Shown: positions 25,516-35,222, numbered from the stretch's first letter. The stretch: 64,000 nt of DNA from an uncultured Rickettsiales bacterium (GCA_900550495.1 URSJ01000004.1:1-64000); one strand, 5' to 3'. Numbers and translations: made by a program. Notes: a model not told the origin generated them from the letters alone.

Positions 25516-26424
25516 TTATTCCTCGTTCGTAGAAACCACCAAGACGCGATTTCCCTTGTAGAATTTTGCATATGGAATCGGTGTTGCGCGCCCAAAGTTA
25601 CGAACCAAAGCAGACGCCACGTCAACAAAGCGTCCTTTGAATACGGCGCTGGCCTCTATTGGATATTCGCGCGATGTCGCCCAAACCAAATCCCAACCTT
25701 CTTTGTCACACCAGTTTTGTAAAACCTCACGCAGGGTCTGGCCATTTGCAACAACCCAAGAACGCACCTGGTCTGCGACCTTTTGTGCTGGCTCTGCATC
25801 AGCTGATACGTTTACAGAAATCTCTGTTTCTTCGTTAACAATTTCGCCGTTTTCATCGGTTGTTGTTTTTGTCATACCCGTCTTGGCAGCGAAAGCATCG
25901 TAACTATCGGCGTATTTTGCACAGTTCTTGCGTCCACTGCGTGCAACAGACAAAATTGCACCACCATCATCTTCCAACATTTCTCGATGCAATAACGGCA
26001 TTTCTGAGCCAGAATTGCACTCGTCATCAAACCCGACCGGAATCTGGGTTCCATGCAGCATATTTGCACCACCAGACCAGTCACCAAAACCATCACCCGT
26101 TCCCAGATTAAAATTATTTTCAACAACCAGGTCTGCGCCAATCTTGGACACAATGCGAATATTATCAGATTGCGAACTCTGGGCACACGCACCATCTTCG
26201 CATGCGATTTCAACATCGGCATCCGTTCCCGCCATCGGCCATACCGGTACCGCTGCCTGAACCGTTTCAGTTGTTTCAACCGTCTGTACCTGCTGATTAG
26301 CATCCGATGATTTATCCTGGGTATAAAAAACCTCACTCGTGACAATCTGGGGCAATGATTCTGCGGCAAAGCAATAACCAGCAGCCGTCGCAAACATTGC
26401 AAAAACTAAAATCTTACGGAACAT
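25516..26424 (-). CDS. TcpQ-domain periplasmic protein, secretin partner
   Basis: 302 residues with a signal peptide (MFRKILVFAMFATAAGYCFAA). The middle is long, acidic and Cys-containing (CEDGACAQ, DECNSGSE, KNCAKY). The C-terminal domain of about 80 residues (WVVANGQTLREVLQNWCDKEGWDLVW ... GNRVLVVS) matches the TcpQ/PilL C-terminal fold that helps secretins assemble in type IVb pilus systems. The ATG at 26424 follows GGAAGT. It is transcribed ahead of the secretin. Confidence 0.85.
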   Translation of the reverse strand: MFRKILVFAMFATAAGYCFAAESLPQIVTSEVFYTQDKSSDANQQVQTVETTETVQAAVPVWPMAGTDADVEIACEDGACAQSSQSDNIRIVSKIGADLVVENNFNLGTGDGFGDWSGGANMLHGTQIPVGFDDECNSGSEMPLLHREMLEDDGGAILSVARSGRKNCAKYADSYDAFAAKTGMTKTTTDENGEIVNEETEISVNVSADAEPAQKVADQVRSWVVANGQTLREVLQNWCDKEGWDLVWATSREYPIEASAVFKGRFVDVASALVRNFGRATPIPYAKFYKGNRVLVVSTNEE

Positions 26425-26601
26425 AAAAACTTCCTTTCCTGAACAAGTTATCATATTTTTTTACTTATTATAACAATTTGACCGAATCTGTGCAAGACCA
26501 AATCGCACCCCACAAAATTTATCGTTTGCAAGATAAAATCGCACGAATCGGTAAAAGATGTTATACTTAGAACCATCAGACATGCTATCAAGGGTAAAAT
26601 T

Positions 26602-27147
26602 ATGCAAAACACATTGATTTTAATTGGAATTTGCGCGTTGATTGTTATATCTGGGGTGATGTTTACCCTGTTTTTCGGAATGCATCGCCGCATGCGCGAC
26701 ATGGCAAAAACATTGACATACCAATACAATCTGATTGTGAAAATTCAGTCTGTGTTAAAAAATAAATCCGCTACAAATGCTGTCGCGGAAAATGCAGAAA
26801 TGATTTACCAGGATTTATTGCAAAACCTAATTCCAATTATGGCTGCAATTGACGTTATGCCCCGCACGACCCCCGAACATCCGCTGTGGCGTGCATTAGG
26901 TGGAATTTTGGACGAATATTCCAAAAATCCGTTTGTTCTGGAAAAACTGCGCAGATGTATTAAACTGGACGCCGAGGTTGCCCGCAGCATTGATAATTAC
27001 ATGAACCGTGCTGATGGGTTCTTGCAACACCTCAGCAAGACAGAGCCAGACGGGATTCTGGCGGCAACGTTCACTGATGGATTGCTTGGCCAATCGCTGA
27101 CATTTTTTGCCCAGGCACGCGCCCTGGCCAAACAACACAATGACTAG
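26602..27147 (+). CDS. Single-pass membrane protein upstream of sufB
   Basis: 181 residues, not recognised. An N-terminal membrane helix (LILIGICALIVISGVMFTLFFG) is followed by a soluble helical part of about 150 residues with no cysteine apart from one. It ends with TAG immediately before the sufB ATG, so it is probably co-transcribed and translationally coupled with sufBC. The use of TAG as the true stop here shows that amber is a normal stop in this genome. A link to Fe-S assembly is only inferred from position. Confidence 0.75.
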   Translation: MQNTLILIGICALIVISGVMFTLFFGMHRRMRDMAKTLTYQYNLIVKIQSVLKNKSATNAVAENAEMIYQDLLQNLIPIMAAIDVMPRTTPEHPLWRALGGILDEYSKNPFVLEKLRRCIKLDAEVARSIDNYMNRADGFLQHLSKTEPDGILAATFTDGLLGQSLTFFAQARALAKQHND

Positions 27148-28482
27148 ATGGCAAAACTGACTGAAAATCTTGTCCGTGAAATATCGCATGTGCGTAACGA
27201 ACCTGCATGGTTAACCGAATGGCGCATTGCCGCATTTAATGCATGGCGCGACATGCATGAGCCACATTGGGCCGAATTTGACTATGCACCGATTGACTAT
27301 GATGAATTGAATTACTATAACACGCCAGCCCCCATTGATAATTCTGATTTAAAAAGCACATACGAAAAAATGGGTCTGCCCGAATCAGAACAGCGTGCAC
27401 TGTTAGGTATGGCAACAGATACCGTCATTGACAGCCGGTCTGTCCACACATCTTATACCGAAAAATTAAACGCGTTGGGGATAATATTTTTACCATTTTC
27501 AGATGCAGTGCGCCTGTATCCTGAACTGATAAAAAAATATTTAGGCAGTGTTGTTTCTGCAACAGACAATTTTTTTGCTGCGTTAAACGCGGCGGTGTTT
27601 TCAGATGGCACATTTGTCTATATTCCGCCGCACACAAAATGCCCAATTGACCTGGCCAGTTATTTCAGAATTGAAACCGCCAAAATTGGACAATTTGAAC
27701 GCACATTGATTATTGCAGACACGGGCGCAGAATTATCGTATATGGAGGGTTGCAGTGCCCCTCGTCGTCCCAATCACCAATTACACAGTGGGGTCGTTGA
27801 AATCATCGCACTGGACGATGCACACGTAAAATATGCAACTGTCCAGAACTGGTATGCTGGTGAAATGCACGACGATAAAAATATTGGCGGTATTTTAAAC
27901 TTTGTGACCAAACGTGGCCGCGCAGAAAAAAACGCAACTATTGACTGGACCCAGGTTGAAATCGGCTCGGCTATGACATGGAAATATCCGTCAACTATTT
28001 TGGCCGGTGATGGTGCACACAGTGATTTTTATTCACTGACTATTACCCGCGGGGCGCAGTTGGCAGATACCGGAACAAAAATGATTCACATCGGAAACGA
28101 TACTGTATCAAATATTGTTTCATACGGTGTGGCACTAGAAAAATCACATCAAACATTTCGCAGCCTGGTGTCTTTTTCGGGCCACGGCGGTAAAAACGCA
28201 TCTAAATGTGACACACGCATAATCGGCAATAACGCGATGGCAAATACGTTGCCAACAATTATTCACACAAACGGCGATAATACCCAAAGTCACGAGGCCA
28301 CCACTGGTGCCATTGACGCAAATCAATTATTATTTTTAATGCAATCAGGGATTGCCCAAGACGAAGCAACAGCCCTGATCATCGGCGCGTCAGCGGCACC
28401 AATTATATCGCGCCTGCCGATGGAATTTTTGGTTGAATCCAAACAACTGATTCAAATGGCACTTGCAAACGCACAGGATTAA
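27148..28482 (+). CDS. sufB: Fe-S cluster scaffold protein SufB
   Basis: Scaffold of the SUF system that builds Fe-S clusters with SufC. The 444-residue protein carries the beta-helix core signature WTQVEIGSAMTWKYPSTILAGD and TGTKMIHIGNDT. The cysteine that matches E. coli Cys405 (KCDTRIIG) and the glutamate of HEATT that matches Glu434 are both present. It is somewhat shorter than typical SufB (about 470-495), mainly at the N-terminus, and the GDxCGAHT segment has become NNAMANT. It is followed by sufC after two bases. No sufD follows. Confidence 0.93.
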   Translation: MAKLTENLVREISHVRNEPAWLTEWRIAAFNAWRDMHEPHWAEFDYAPIDYDELNYYNTPAPIDNSDLKSTYEKMGLPESEQRALLGMATDTVIDSRSVHTSYTEKLNALGIIFLPFSDAVRLYPELIKKYLGSVVSATDNFFAALNAAVFSDGTFVYIPPHTKCPIDLASYFRIETAKIGQFERTLIIADTGAELSYMEGCSAPRRPNHQLHSGVVEIIALDDAHVKYATVQNWYAGEMHDDKNIGGILNFVTKRGRAEKNATIDWTQVEIGSAMTWKYPSTILAGDGAHSDFYSLTITRGAQLADTGTKMIHIGNDTVSNIVSYGVALEKSHQTFRSLVSFSGHGGKNASKCDTRIIGNNAMANTLPTIIHTNGDNTQSHEATTGAIDANQLLFLMQSGIAQDEATALIIGASAAPIISRLPMEFLVESKQLIQMALANAQD

Positions 28483-28484
28483 AT

Positions 28485-29162
28485 ATGCTGGAAATAAAAA
28501 ATTTATCTGTATCATTGGATGGGAAAAAATTACTGACCGATATAAACATGACGGTTACGGTTGGTGCACGACATTTACTGGCGGGCCATAATGGTTCTGG
28601 CAAATCAACACTGGCAGCGGTTATTGCCGGAAATCCGCTATATAGCATTGATAGTGGGCAAATAATTTTTGGCAATCGCGATATAACGCACGAAAACACA
28701 ACAACACGTGCACTGCTGGGGATATTTCTGGGCGCACAAAATGTGCCAGAAATCCCTGGGTTAAGTGTTTTATCATTTTTAAAGCATTCATGCGCTGCAC
28801 ACGCACATTTTCAAACCGGGCGTGATTTATCAATGGGCGAGTTTTTACAGAAATTAGAAAGCGTCCGCACCGAATTAAACATTCCCAAAGAGTGGCTGAA
28901 TCGCAGTATTAACGTCGGCTTTTCCGGCGGCGAACGCAAACGTTTGATGTTGTTACGTCTGAAAATGGTTGCGCCCACGTTTGCAATTTTGGACGAACCT
29001 GATTCTGGCGCAGACAGCGATACCCAACATTTGATTGCCGATACAATTCACGATATGCCAAACACGACATTTATGTTTATCAGTCATCAACCTGATTTTA
29101 CCAACATGGTCAGACCATCTGATATAACAACTTTGTCAAACGGCCATATTATGATAAAATAA
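28485..29162 (+). CDS. sufC: Fe-S assembly ATPase SufC
   Basis: ABC-type ATPase that drives structural change in the SufB scaffold. 225 residues with Walker A GHNGSGKST (about 34-42), signature FSGGERKR and Walker B FAILDEPDSG. The family usually has LDETDSGLD; here it is LDEPDSGAD. The H-loop SHQ is present. It overlaps no other gene and is the last recognisable SUF gene at this locus. Confidence 0.93.
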   Translation: MLEIKNLSVSLDGKKLLTDINMTVTVGARHLLAGHNGSGKSTLAAVIAGNPLYSIDSGQIIFGNRDITHENTTTRALLGIFLGAQNVPEIPGLSVLSFLKHSCAAHAHFQTGRDLSMGEFLQKLESVRTELNIPKEWLNRSINVGFSGGERKRLMLLRLKMVAPTFAILDEPDSGADSDTQHLIADTIHDMPNTTFMFISHQPDFTNMVRPSDITTLSNGHIMIK

Positions 29163-29196
29163 TTAGCATAATAAACAACCCAAGGGACGAACAAAA

Positions 29197-30117
29197 ATGA
29201 AAAAACAACCTGAACAACCGATTTCATTAATGTCATGGACGTTGTGGCGGCCATTGCGTTTTGCAATTACTTCATTTGCAATTATGTGTGGTGTTGGGGT
29301 GCTGTATTCACTGATTGCACCACACATCACAGCGACACCAATTTTGTGGCCACTGTGGATTTTATTTGGCATCTGCTTGGGGGGGACTGCATATTTAATG
29401 TTACGTCGTATGCCATGCGGTGATATATCCCAACGTGGTTTTATTGCACTGGATACGTTACAGATTATTGTAATGTATCTGGCATTGTTTGGGACTGTTT
29501 TAGTAACAACACAAATGCAACGCATCGCATACCATATGATTATGGCTGGGCATGCAGGCAATACTTGGTTTGTTATCACAGTTGCAGTTGTTTCAATATT
29601 TGCGCTGTATATGACGGGATTGGGGCTATCAAATTTATATGCGAAATTTCGCCGTGCACGCTCAATGGGCATATCATCATGGGCGGCGATTTTAAGTATG
29701 CCATTTTCATTTGGGCTGTTTTGGATACCAGGATACATTTTGCCGGACGCCACCACACCAGAATCATGTGTCACCATTCGTCCAAAATGGTATGACAAAT
29801 TATCACAAAAAATTGCAGACAACATCATAACCAGCACATTGGCGTTTGTAATACTGACCCTTCTTTCCGGACTGCTGGTGGGCATGCAAACATTACTGGT
29901 TACAGGAATTATACTGGCAGCATTTTTCGCATGGACGGCCATTTATGGACTTGCAAAATTCAAGAAAAACATCAGTGGCGCATATTCTATATTTGCCGTA
30001 TGTACGAACATAATCATGATTATTGCAACCATAATATTGATTGCAATAAACGCAAATCAAACATCACAAAATGTTACCATGAATATTTCAGATGTGACCC
30101 CAGAAACGATAGAGTAA
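29197..30117 (+). CDS. Polytopic membrane protein, unknown function
   Basis: 306 residues with about eight hydrophobic helices spread along the whole length. A short loop contains MPCGDISQRGFIALD, and the middle loop has NLYAKFRRARSMGISSWAAIL, resembling the amphipathic segment seen in DUF805-like proteins; this is a weak resemblance. A good ribosome-binding site (AAGGGACG) precedes the ATG. It lies between sufC and an AI-2E-family gene, all on the same strand. Confidence 0.7.
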   Translation: MKKQPEQPISLMSWTLWRPLRFAITSFAIMCGVGVLYSLIAPHITATPILWPLWILFGICLGGTAYLMLRRMPCGDISQRGFIALDTLQIIVMYLALFGTVLVTTQMQRIAYHMIMAGHAGNTWFVITVAVVSIFALYMTGLGLSNLYAKFRRARSMGISSWAAILSMPFSFGLFWIPGYILPDATTPESCVTIRPKWYDKLSQKIADNIITSTLAFVILTLLSGLLVGMQTLLVTGIILAAFFAWTAIYGLAKFKKNISGAYSIFAVCTNIIMIIATIILIAINANQTSQNVTMNISDVTPETIE

Positions 30118-30165
30118 AAAACGCGCTATATACACATATTCGCGGCATACAGGAGTTTTTAAACA

Positions 30166-31215
30166 ATGAACGGATTGATACTTTTTACGGGTGTTGTTTT
30201 TCTGTTATGGCTGGGCCGCGTTATACTGGTCCCGCTGTTGGTGGCAACATTTTTGTGGTATTTGATAAACGCAATTTCGGCATATTGTCGCAAGGTTTTA
30301 CCATTTCGTGATAACAACGCGCGTACCGCACATGGATTTTTGTCAGCGATGTTTGATTGGCTGGCCAATTGTATTGGTATTGGTGCACTGGTGGGATTAG
30401 GCTATTTATTCGTGACTCAGGTTCGCCCAATGTTCTTGGAATTGATTGCCGCCCTGCCCGCTATTCAAGGTAAACTTGTTGACTTGGGTGCGATGCTGTC
30501 TGCCAATTTGGGGATAAAATTTGACATGTCAATGATTCCAAATGTTGCCAAAATGGCAACCAATGTCGGTATATCATTGGCAGGAATGGCAACATCAATT
30601 GGCATGATATGTATATACCTGCTGTTCATGTTCGTTGAACAAACAACATTTGATAAAAAGTTTTCCGCTTTATTCCCAAACAAGGCTCAATCAAAAAAGA
30701 TGCGTTATATTGTGGACAGTATTGATACCAATATGAAAAAGTATCTGTTTATGAAAACGCTGATTTCTGGCGCAACTGGTATTTTGGCGTATTTATGGCT
30801 CAACATGTTGGGTCTGGAATTTGCCGGCGTTTGGGCGTTTATCGTATTTGTTACCAGTTATATCCCAACAATCGGTGCAATTATCGCGTGCAGTTTGCCA
30901 ATCTTGTATTCTCTGGCAGTTAGTTCGAATTTACATACGCCTATATTGGTGGCAACGGGTCTGATTGGATTACAGATATTACTGTCCAATATTATTGAAC
31001 CAAAATTGACCGGTAAAACATTAAACCTGTCAACGTTGGCGATATTGATAAACCTGGTATTTTGGGGGTTATTATGGGGCGTCGCCGGTATGTTTTTCAG
31101 TGTGCCGTTATTGGTTGCAACGTTTATCATCACCGCACAATTTGATTCTACACGTTGGATTGCAGTCTTGTTATCTGCGGACGGCAATATCCCTGACAAG
31201 CGTGAATCTGAATAA
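30166..31215 (+). CDS. AI-2E family transporter (PerM/TqsA-like)
   Basis: 349-residue inner-membrane protein with about eight helices. The C-terminal half contains the family pattern: GVWAFIVFVTSYIPTIGAIIACSLPI, then IEPKLTGKTLNLSTLAILINLVFWGLLWGVAGMFFSVPLLVA. The family has been linked to autoinducer-2 export and to Na+/H+ antiport; the substrate here cannot be told. Ribosome-binding site GGAG upstream. It converges with ruvX over a hairpin. Confidence 0.88.
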   Translation: MNGLILFTGVVFLLWLGRVILVPLLVATFLWYLINAISAYCRKVLPFRDNNARTAHGFLSAMFDWLANCIGIGALVGLGYLFVTQVRPMFLELIAALPAIQGKLVDLGAMLSANLGIKFDMSMIPNVAKMATNVGISLAGMATSIGMICIYLLFMFVEQTTFDKKFSALFPNKAQSKKMRYIVDSIDTNMKKYLFMKTLISGATGILAYLWLNMLGLEFAGVWAFIVFVTSYIPTIGAIIACSLPILYSLAVSSNLHTPILVATGLIGLQILLSNIIEPKLTGKTLNLSTLAILINLVFWGLLWGVAGMFFSVPLLVATFIITAQFDSTRWIAVLLSADGNIPDKRESE

Positions 31216-31218
31216 ATA

Positions 31219-31250
31219 AAAACGCGCTGGATACATGAAATCCGGCGTTT
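31219..31250. terminator. Convergent terminator
   Basis: Imperfect stem AACGCGCTGGAT ... ATCCGGCGTT followed by TTTTTTATT on the plus strand, between the AI-2E family gene and ruvX. Confidence 0.65.
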
Positions 31251-31251
31251 T

Positions 31252-31707
31252 TTATTGTGCGCGACGTATTAAACTGATTGCATTTTCCAGTATCACACGC
31301 GCCGACGCAGAATCCAATTTTTGTTTTATATCTGTGCGCCGCACACGTCCCATCTCTGATTGTGCGATGACGCTGGAATAACTCTCGTCAATAAAACAGA
31401 TTGGCAAATCGGTTACTTGGGTCAAGGCCGTTGCGAATTCGCGAACGCGTGCCGTTGTATCAGATTCTGTGCCATCTGCATGCAGTGGCAATCCGATAAT
31501 GATGCCGACAGCCCCCTCGTTTGCGACAACATCTGCAACCCGACGTGCCAAATCGCATACCCCCGCACGCCGGGCGTCAATCGCATCGCGCGTGAACACG
31601 AATTCACGTGACGCGTCCGACACCGCGACCCCAGTACGCGCCGCGCCCCAATCAATTCCAACAATGCGCCCTGTCCGCGGAAAAGCCTTGAAATCTGGCA
31701 GAATCAT
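31252..31707 (-). CDS. ruvX: Holliday junction resolvase-like protein RuvX/YqgF
   Basis: RNase H-fold nuclease family implicated in 16S rRNA 5' maturation and Holliday junction resolution. 151 residues with the N-terminal catalytic GIDWGAARTGVAVSD, the central IIIGLPLHADGTES and the FIDESYSSVIAQ acidic motif. The start MILPDFK follows AGAGGAAATT; the longer reading frame to 31764 would overlap gatC. It is divergent from gatC. Confidence 0.9.
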   Translation of the reverse strand: MILPDFKAFPRTGRIVGIDWGAARTGVAVSDASREFVFTRDAIDARRAGVCDLARRVADVVANEGAVGIIIGLPLHADGTESDTTARVREFATALTQVTDLPICFIDESYSSVIAQSEMGRVRRTDIKQKLDSASARVILENAISLIRRAQ

Positions 31708-31743
31708 TGTATAATTTCCTCTGACTAAATAATAGGATTTGAA

Positions 31744-32040
31744 ATGGCGTTTAGCAAGCAACAATTACAGAAATTTGCCAACCTGATCAGGATTGAAATT
31801 TCTGATGAACAACTGGAACAAATGAACATTGATTCCGTGATTGATTGGCTGGACAAATTACAGAAAATTGATACACGCGGTGTAAAACCAATGTTAAACC
31901 CGTCCGAACATAAATTACCAATTCGCGCCGACATGGTGACCGATGGCGATATTCGTGACGCAATTATGGCGAACGCCCCTGACAAGGCCGGCGTATCACG
32001 TGGATATTTTGCAGTCCCAAAAGTTATGGATGGTGAATAA
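31744..32040 (+). CDS. gatC: Asp/Glu-tRNA amidotransferase subunit C
   Basis: Small linker subunit that wraps between GatA and GatB. 98 residues with the family core FANLIRIEISDEQLEQM and a C-terminal GYFAVPKVMD. It starts the gatC-gatA operon, two bases before gatA. Ribosome-binding site TAGGA. Confidence 0.93.
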   Translation: MAFSKQQLQKFANLIRIEISDEQLEQMNIDSVIDWLDKLQKIDTRGVKPMLNPSEHKLPIRADMVTDGDIRDAIMANAPDKAGVSRGYFAVPKVMDGE

Positions 32041-32042
32041 AA

Positions 32043-33509
32043 ATGATAGATTTAACGATTACCCAAGCATTAAAAAAATTAAAATCCCGCGAAATCAGCG
32101 CGACAGAATTGACACGCGCATACTTGGCACGTATTGAAAAGTTCGGTAAAAAATTAAACTGCTATATCACCCAGACCCCTGACCGCGCGATGGCCGATGC
32201 CGCCGCTGCGGACACTCGCTATGCAAGTGGCACAGCCAGTGCATTGGACGGGATTCCAATCGGAATGAAAGATTTATTTGCAACACGTGGCATTCGCACA
32301 ACAGCGGCGTCACGCATGCTGGAAAATTTCATACCAGAATACGAATCAACCGTATCTCAGAGATTTATTGATGCAGGCAGCGTCCTGTTAGGAAAAACCA
32401 ATCTGGACGAATTTGCAATGGGCACATTCAGCAAGACCAGTTATTTTGGCGCACCTGTGAACCCATGGCACATGGACCAAAATTTAACCGCTGGCGGTTC
32501 ATCGGGTGGTTCAACCAGTGCGGTCGCTGGCGGTCTGGCCATGGCTGCAACCGGCACAGACACCGGGGGGTCGATTCGTTTTCCATCGGCAATAACTGGA
32601 CTGGTTGGCATGAAACCAACATACGGTTTGTGCAGTCGCTGGGGGTGCGTCGCATTTGCGTCTAGCCTGGACACCCCGGGGCCCATTGCACGCACCGCCG
32701 ATGACGCCGCATTATTGCTGTCTGTGATGGCTGGACATGACGTCAAGGATTCAACCAGTGCAACAAATGGATTTACATTTTCTGGCGAATTGTCGCCAAT
32801 TATTGGTGACGGCAAAAAATTACGCATCGGCATTATCAAAGAATTCGCAAATGTTCAAATTTCGCCCGATATGAAACGAATATTTGACGCACGCATTGCT
32901 GATTTGAAATCGGCCGGTGCCGAAATAGTAGAAGTATCAATTCCAAACATCTTGGACGCATTAGCGGCATATTACATTATCGCCCCAGCCGAGGCGTCAT
33001 CAAACCTGGCGCGATATGATGGTATGCGATATGGCCTGCGCGTTGAAGGGTCTGATTTAATTGACACATACAAAAAAACACGTGCCGCTGGTTTCGGGAC
33101 CGAGGTTCAGCGTCGTATGATTGTCGGCGCAGCCGTTCTGTCCAGCGAATCATACGAGGTTTATTTTATGCAGGCGGCACGCGTTCGTCGCATGATTTCA
33201 GACAGTTTCAATACCGCATTTACGCAATGTGATTTAATTTTGTGTCCGGCCAGTGCTGGTACTGCAATGCCATTGGACTCTGATTTGACGCCGTTGGAAT
33301 ATTATGCATTGGATTTATTCACGGTTGCAATGAATCTGGCCGGTATCCCAGCATGCAGTACACCGGCCGGCCTGGCAAGCAATGGATTACCACTGGGGAT
33401 TCAGGTTGTTGGTCACCGGTTTGACGACATGCGCGTCTTGCAACTGGCAAAACACATTCAGGAATTTAGTGGCATTGACAACCGCCCGACAGTAATCATG
33501 GGGGAATAA
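32043..33509 (+). CDS. gatA: Asp/Glu-tRNA amidotransferase subunit A
   Basis: Amidase subunit that releases ammonia from glutamine for transamidation of Glu-tRNA(Gln) or Asp-tRNA(Asn). 488 residues with the amidase Ser-cisSer-Lys triad: lysine in GIPIGMKDLF and the serines in LTAGGSSGGS and DTGGSIRFPS. Length is normal. gatB follows after a minus-strand tRNA-Phe gene. Confidence 0.96.
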   Translation: MIDLTITQALKKLKSREISATELTRAYLARIEKFGKKLNCYITQTPDRAMADAAAADTRYASGTASALDGIPIGMKDLFATRGIRTTAASRMLENFIPEYESTVSQRFIDAGSVLLGKTNLDEFAMGTFSKTSYFGAPVNPWHMDQNLTAGGSSGGSTSAVAGGLAMAATGTDTGGSIRFPSAITGLVGMKPTYGLCSRWGCVAFASSLDTPGPIARTADDAALLLSVMAGHDVKDSTSATNGFTFSGELSPIIGDGKKLRIGIIKEFANVQISPDMKRIFDARIADLKSAGAEIVEVSIPNILDALAAYYIIAPAEASSNLARYDGMRYGLRVEGSDLIDTYKKTRAAGFGTEVQRRMIVGAAVLSSESYEVYFMQAARVRRMISDSFNTAFTQCDLILCPASAGTAMPLDSDLTPLEYYALDLFTVAMNLAGIPACSTPAGLASNGLPLGIQVVGHRFDDMRVLQLAKHIQEFSGIDNRPTVIMGE

Positions 33510-33544
33510 AAAAAAAGCGCACGAAACGCACGCATAAATAAAAA

Positions 33545-33620
33545 TGGTGGCTAGGAACGGAATCGAACCGCTGACACAGGGATTTTCAGTCCCTTGCTCT
33601 ACCAACTGAGCTACCTAGCC
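33545..33620 (-). tRNA. tRNA-Phe (anticodon GAA)
   Basis: 76-nt cloverleaf including an encoded CCA end. Acceptor GGCTAGG / CCTAGCC, D-arm AGCTCAGTTGGTAGAGC, anticodon loop CTGAAAA giving GAA, and T-arm GGTTCGATTCC. It lies antisense between gatA and gatB, about 55 bases before the gatB start. Confidence 0.97.
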
Positions 33621-33674
33621 AACGCGGAACGAATAATAAGATACGAAAAGAAAAAAAGCAAGGAAAAAGAAAAA

Positions 33675-35198
33675 ATGTTTACGATAAAGGGTAAAACAAC
33701 AGATTGGGAACTGGTTATCGGACTGGAAACACACATCGAAGTGTTATCTGAGTCTAAGTTATTCAGTGGTGCATCGGCAAACTATAATCCTACAATTGCC
33801 CCCAACACCCAGGTTTCAATGGTTGACGTTGCAATGCCAGGTATGTTACCGGTGTTGAACGAATATTGTGTTGAACAGGCAATCAAAATGGGATTAGGCT
33901 TGAACGCCGAAATTTCCCGTCACAGTAAATTTGCTCGTAAACAGTATTTTTATCCTGACCTGCCCCAGGGATACCAGATTTCACAACCGGCCGAAGAACC
34001 ACCAGTTGTTGGTCGTGGTTGGGTTGAAATTATGGGTGACGATGGAAATCCGAAAAAGATTTTCATTGAACGTGCGCACCTGGAACAGGACGCTGGCAAA
34101 TTAAAACACGATGTTCACCCGACAAAATCGTTCGCTGATTATAACCGCACAGGCGTTGCACTGTTGGAAATCGTGACATTTTTGGATACAAAAAATCCGA
34201 AAAACAATTCATATATTTCGTCCCCAGACGAGGCTGAACGCTACCTGCGTGAAATTCGTGAAATTGCTCGCGCACTGGGCGTATCCAAGGCAAACATGGA
34301 AGAAGGCTCTATGCGTGCCGACGTAAATGTTTCTGTGCGACCTGTTGGGGCCACCGAATTCCGCACCCGCACCGAAACAAAAAATATGGTGTCATTTAAA
34401 TTCATTAAATCCGCCATTGAATACGAGGCACGTCGTCAAATTGAAATCTATGAAAATGGTGGTGCTGTATCCCAGGATACAATGCGTTATAACCAAGGTG
34501 ACGGCACAACATCCGTTATGCGTAGCAAGGAAGACGCATTGGACTATCGCTATTTCCCAGACCCAGATTTGCTGCCCCTTGATATCACCGATGAACAAAT
34601 TGAACGTGTTCGCAAAACAATGCCAGAATTGCCGGCGGCAACACGCGCACGCTATATCAACAAATATGGTCTGGCCGAATATGACGCAGCACGTCTGACC
34701 GAAACAACCGATATTTCCAAATGGTTTGATACTGCAGTAAATGGCAACATTGCGCGTGCAAAACCGATTGCAAACTGGATGATTTCTGAATTGTTTGCAC
34801 ATGCTGAAAATTGGGACGTAAAAAATGCTGTGGATACAGCAGAGCCCGGTCTACCGCGAATTATTCGTCCATCAGATTTGGCCGAATTGGTCGACATGAT
34901 TGGTGCCAATGAAATCAATGGAAAACAGGCCAAGGATATCTTTATCAAAATGCTGGACGGCGAAAATGGCACGCCACGCGAAATCGCCGATAAATTTGGC
35001 ATGAAACAGATTACCGACACATCTGCCATAGAAGCGGTTATTGATAAAATCATCGCCACATCTGCACCTCAGGTTGCACAATACAAGGCTGGCAAAACAG
35101 GCTTGCTTGGGTTCTTTGTGGGCGGCGTAATGCGTGCCACCCAGGGCAAGGCAAATCCTGCCGTTGTAAATGAAATATTGTTGCGTAAATTATCATAA
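33675..35198 (+). CDS. gatB: Asp/Glu-tRNA amidotransferase subunit B
   Basis: tRNA-binding and phosphorylating subunit of GatCAB. 507 residues with the cradle-domain opening WELVIGLETHIEV, RKQYFYPDLPQGYQISQ, MRADVNVSVRP, TETKNMVSFKFI and a C-terminal YqeY-like helical tail (LLGFFVGGVMRATQGKANP). The ATG at 33675 is taken because family similarity begins there and the upstream frame reads through the tRNA gene. The only ribosome-binding site is A-rich AAGGAAAAAGAAAAA. Confidence 0.96.
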   Translation: MFTIKGKTTDWELVIGLETHIEVLSESKLFSGASANYNPTIAPNTQVSMVDVAMPGMLPVLNEYCVEQAIKMGLGLNAEISRHSKFARKQYFYPDLPQGYQISQPAEEPPVVGRGWVEIMGDDGNPKKIFIERAHLEQDAGKLKHDVHPTKSFADYNRTGVALLEIVTFLDTKNPKNNSYISSPDEAERYLREIREIARALGVSKANMEEGSMRADVNVSVRPVGATEFRTRTETKNMVSFKFIKSAIEYEARRQIEIYENGGAVSQDTMRYNQGDGTTSVMRSKEDALDYRYFPDPDLLPLDITDEQIERVRKTMPELPAATRARYINKYGLAEYDAARLTETTDISKWFDTAVNGNIARAKPIANWMISELFAHAENWDVKNAVDTAEPGLPRIIRPSDLAELVDMIGANEINGKQAKDIFIKMLDGENGTPREIADKFGMKQITDTSAIEAVIDKIIATSAPQVAQYKAGKTGLLGFFVGGVMRATQGKANPAVVNEILLRKLS

Positions 35199-35222
35199 TC
35201 AACCAAACCAAAAGGACAAAAG

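Noticed and set aside
27148..28482. SufD rather than SufB
   Set aside because: The WTQVEIGSAMTWKYPS and TGTKMIHIG blocks and the conserved Cys and HEATT glutamate are SufB features.
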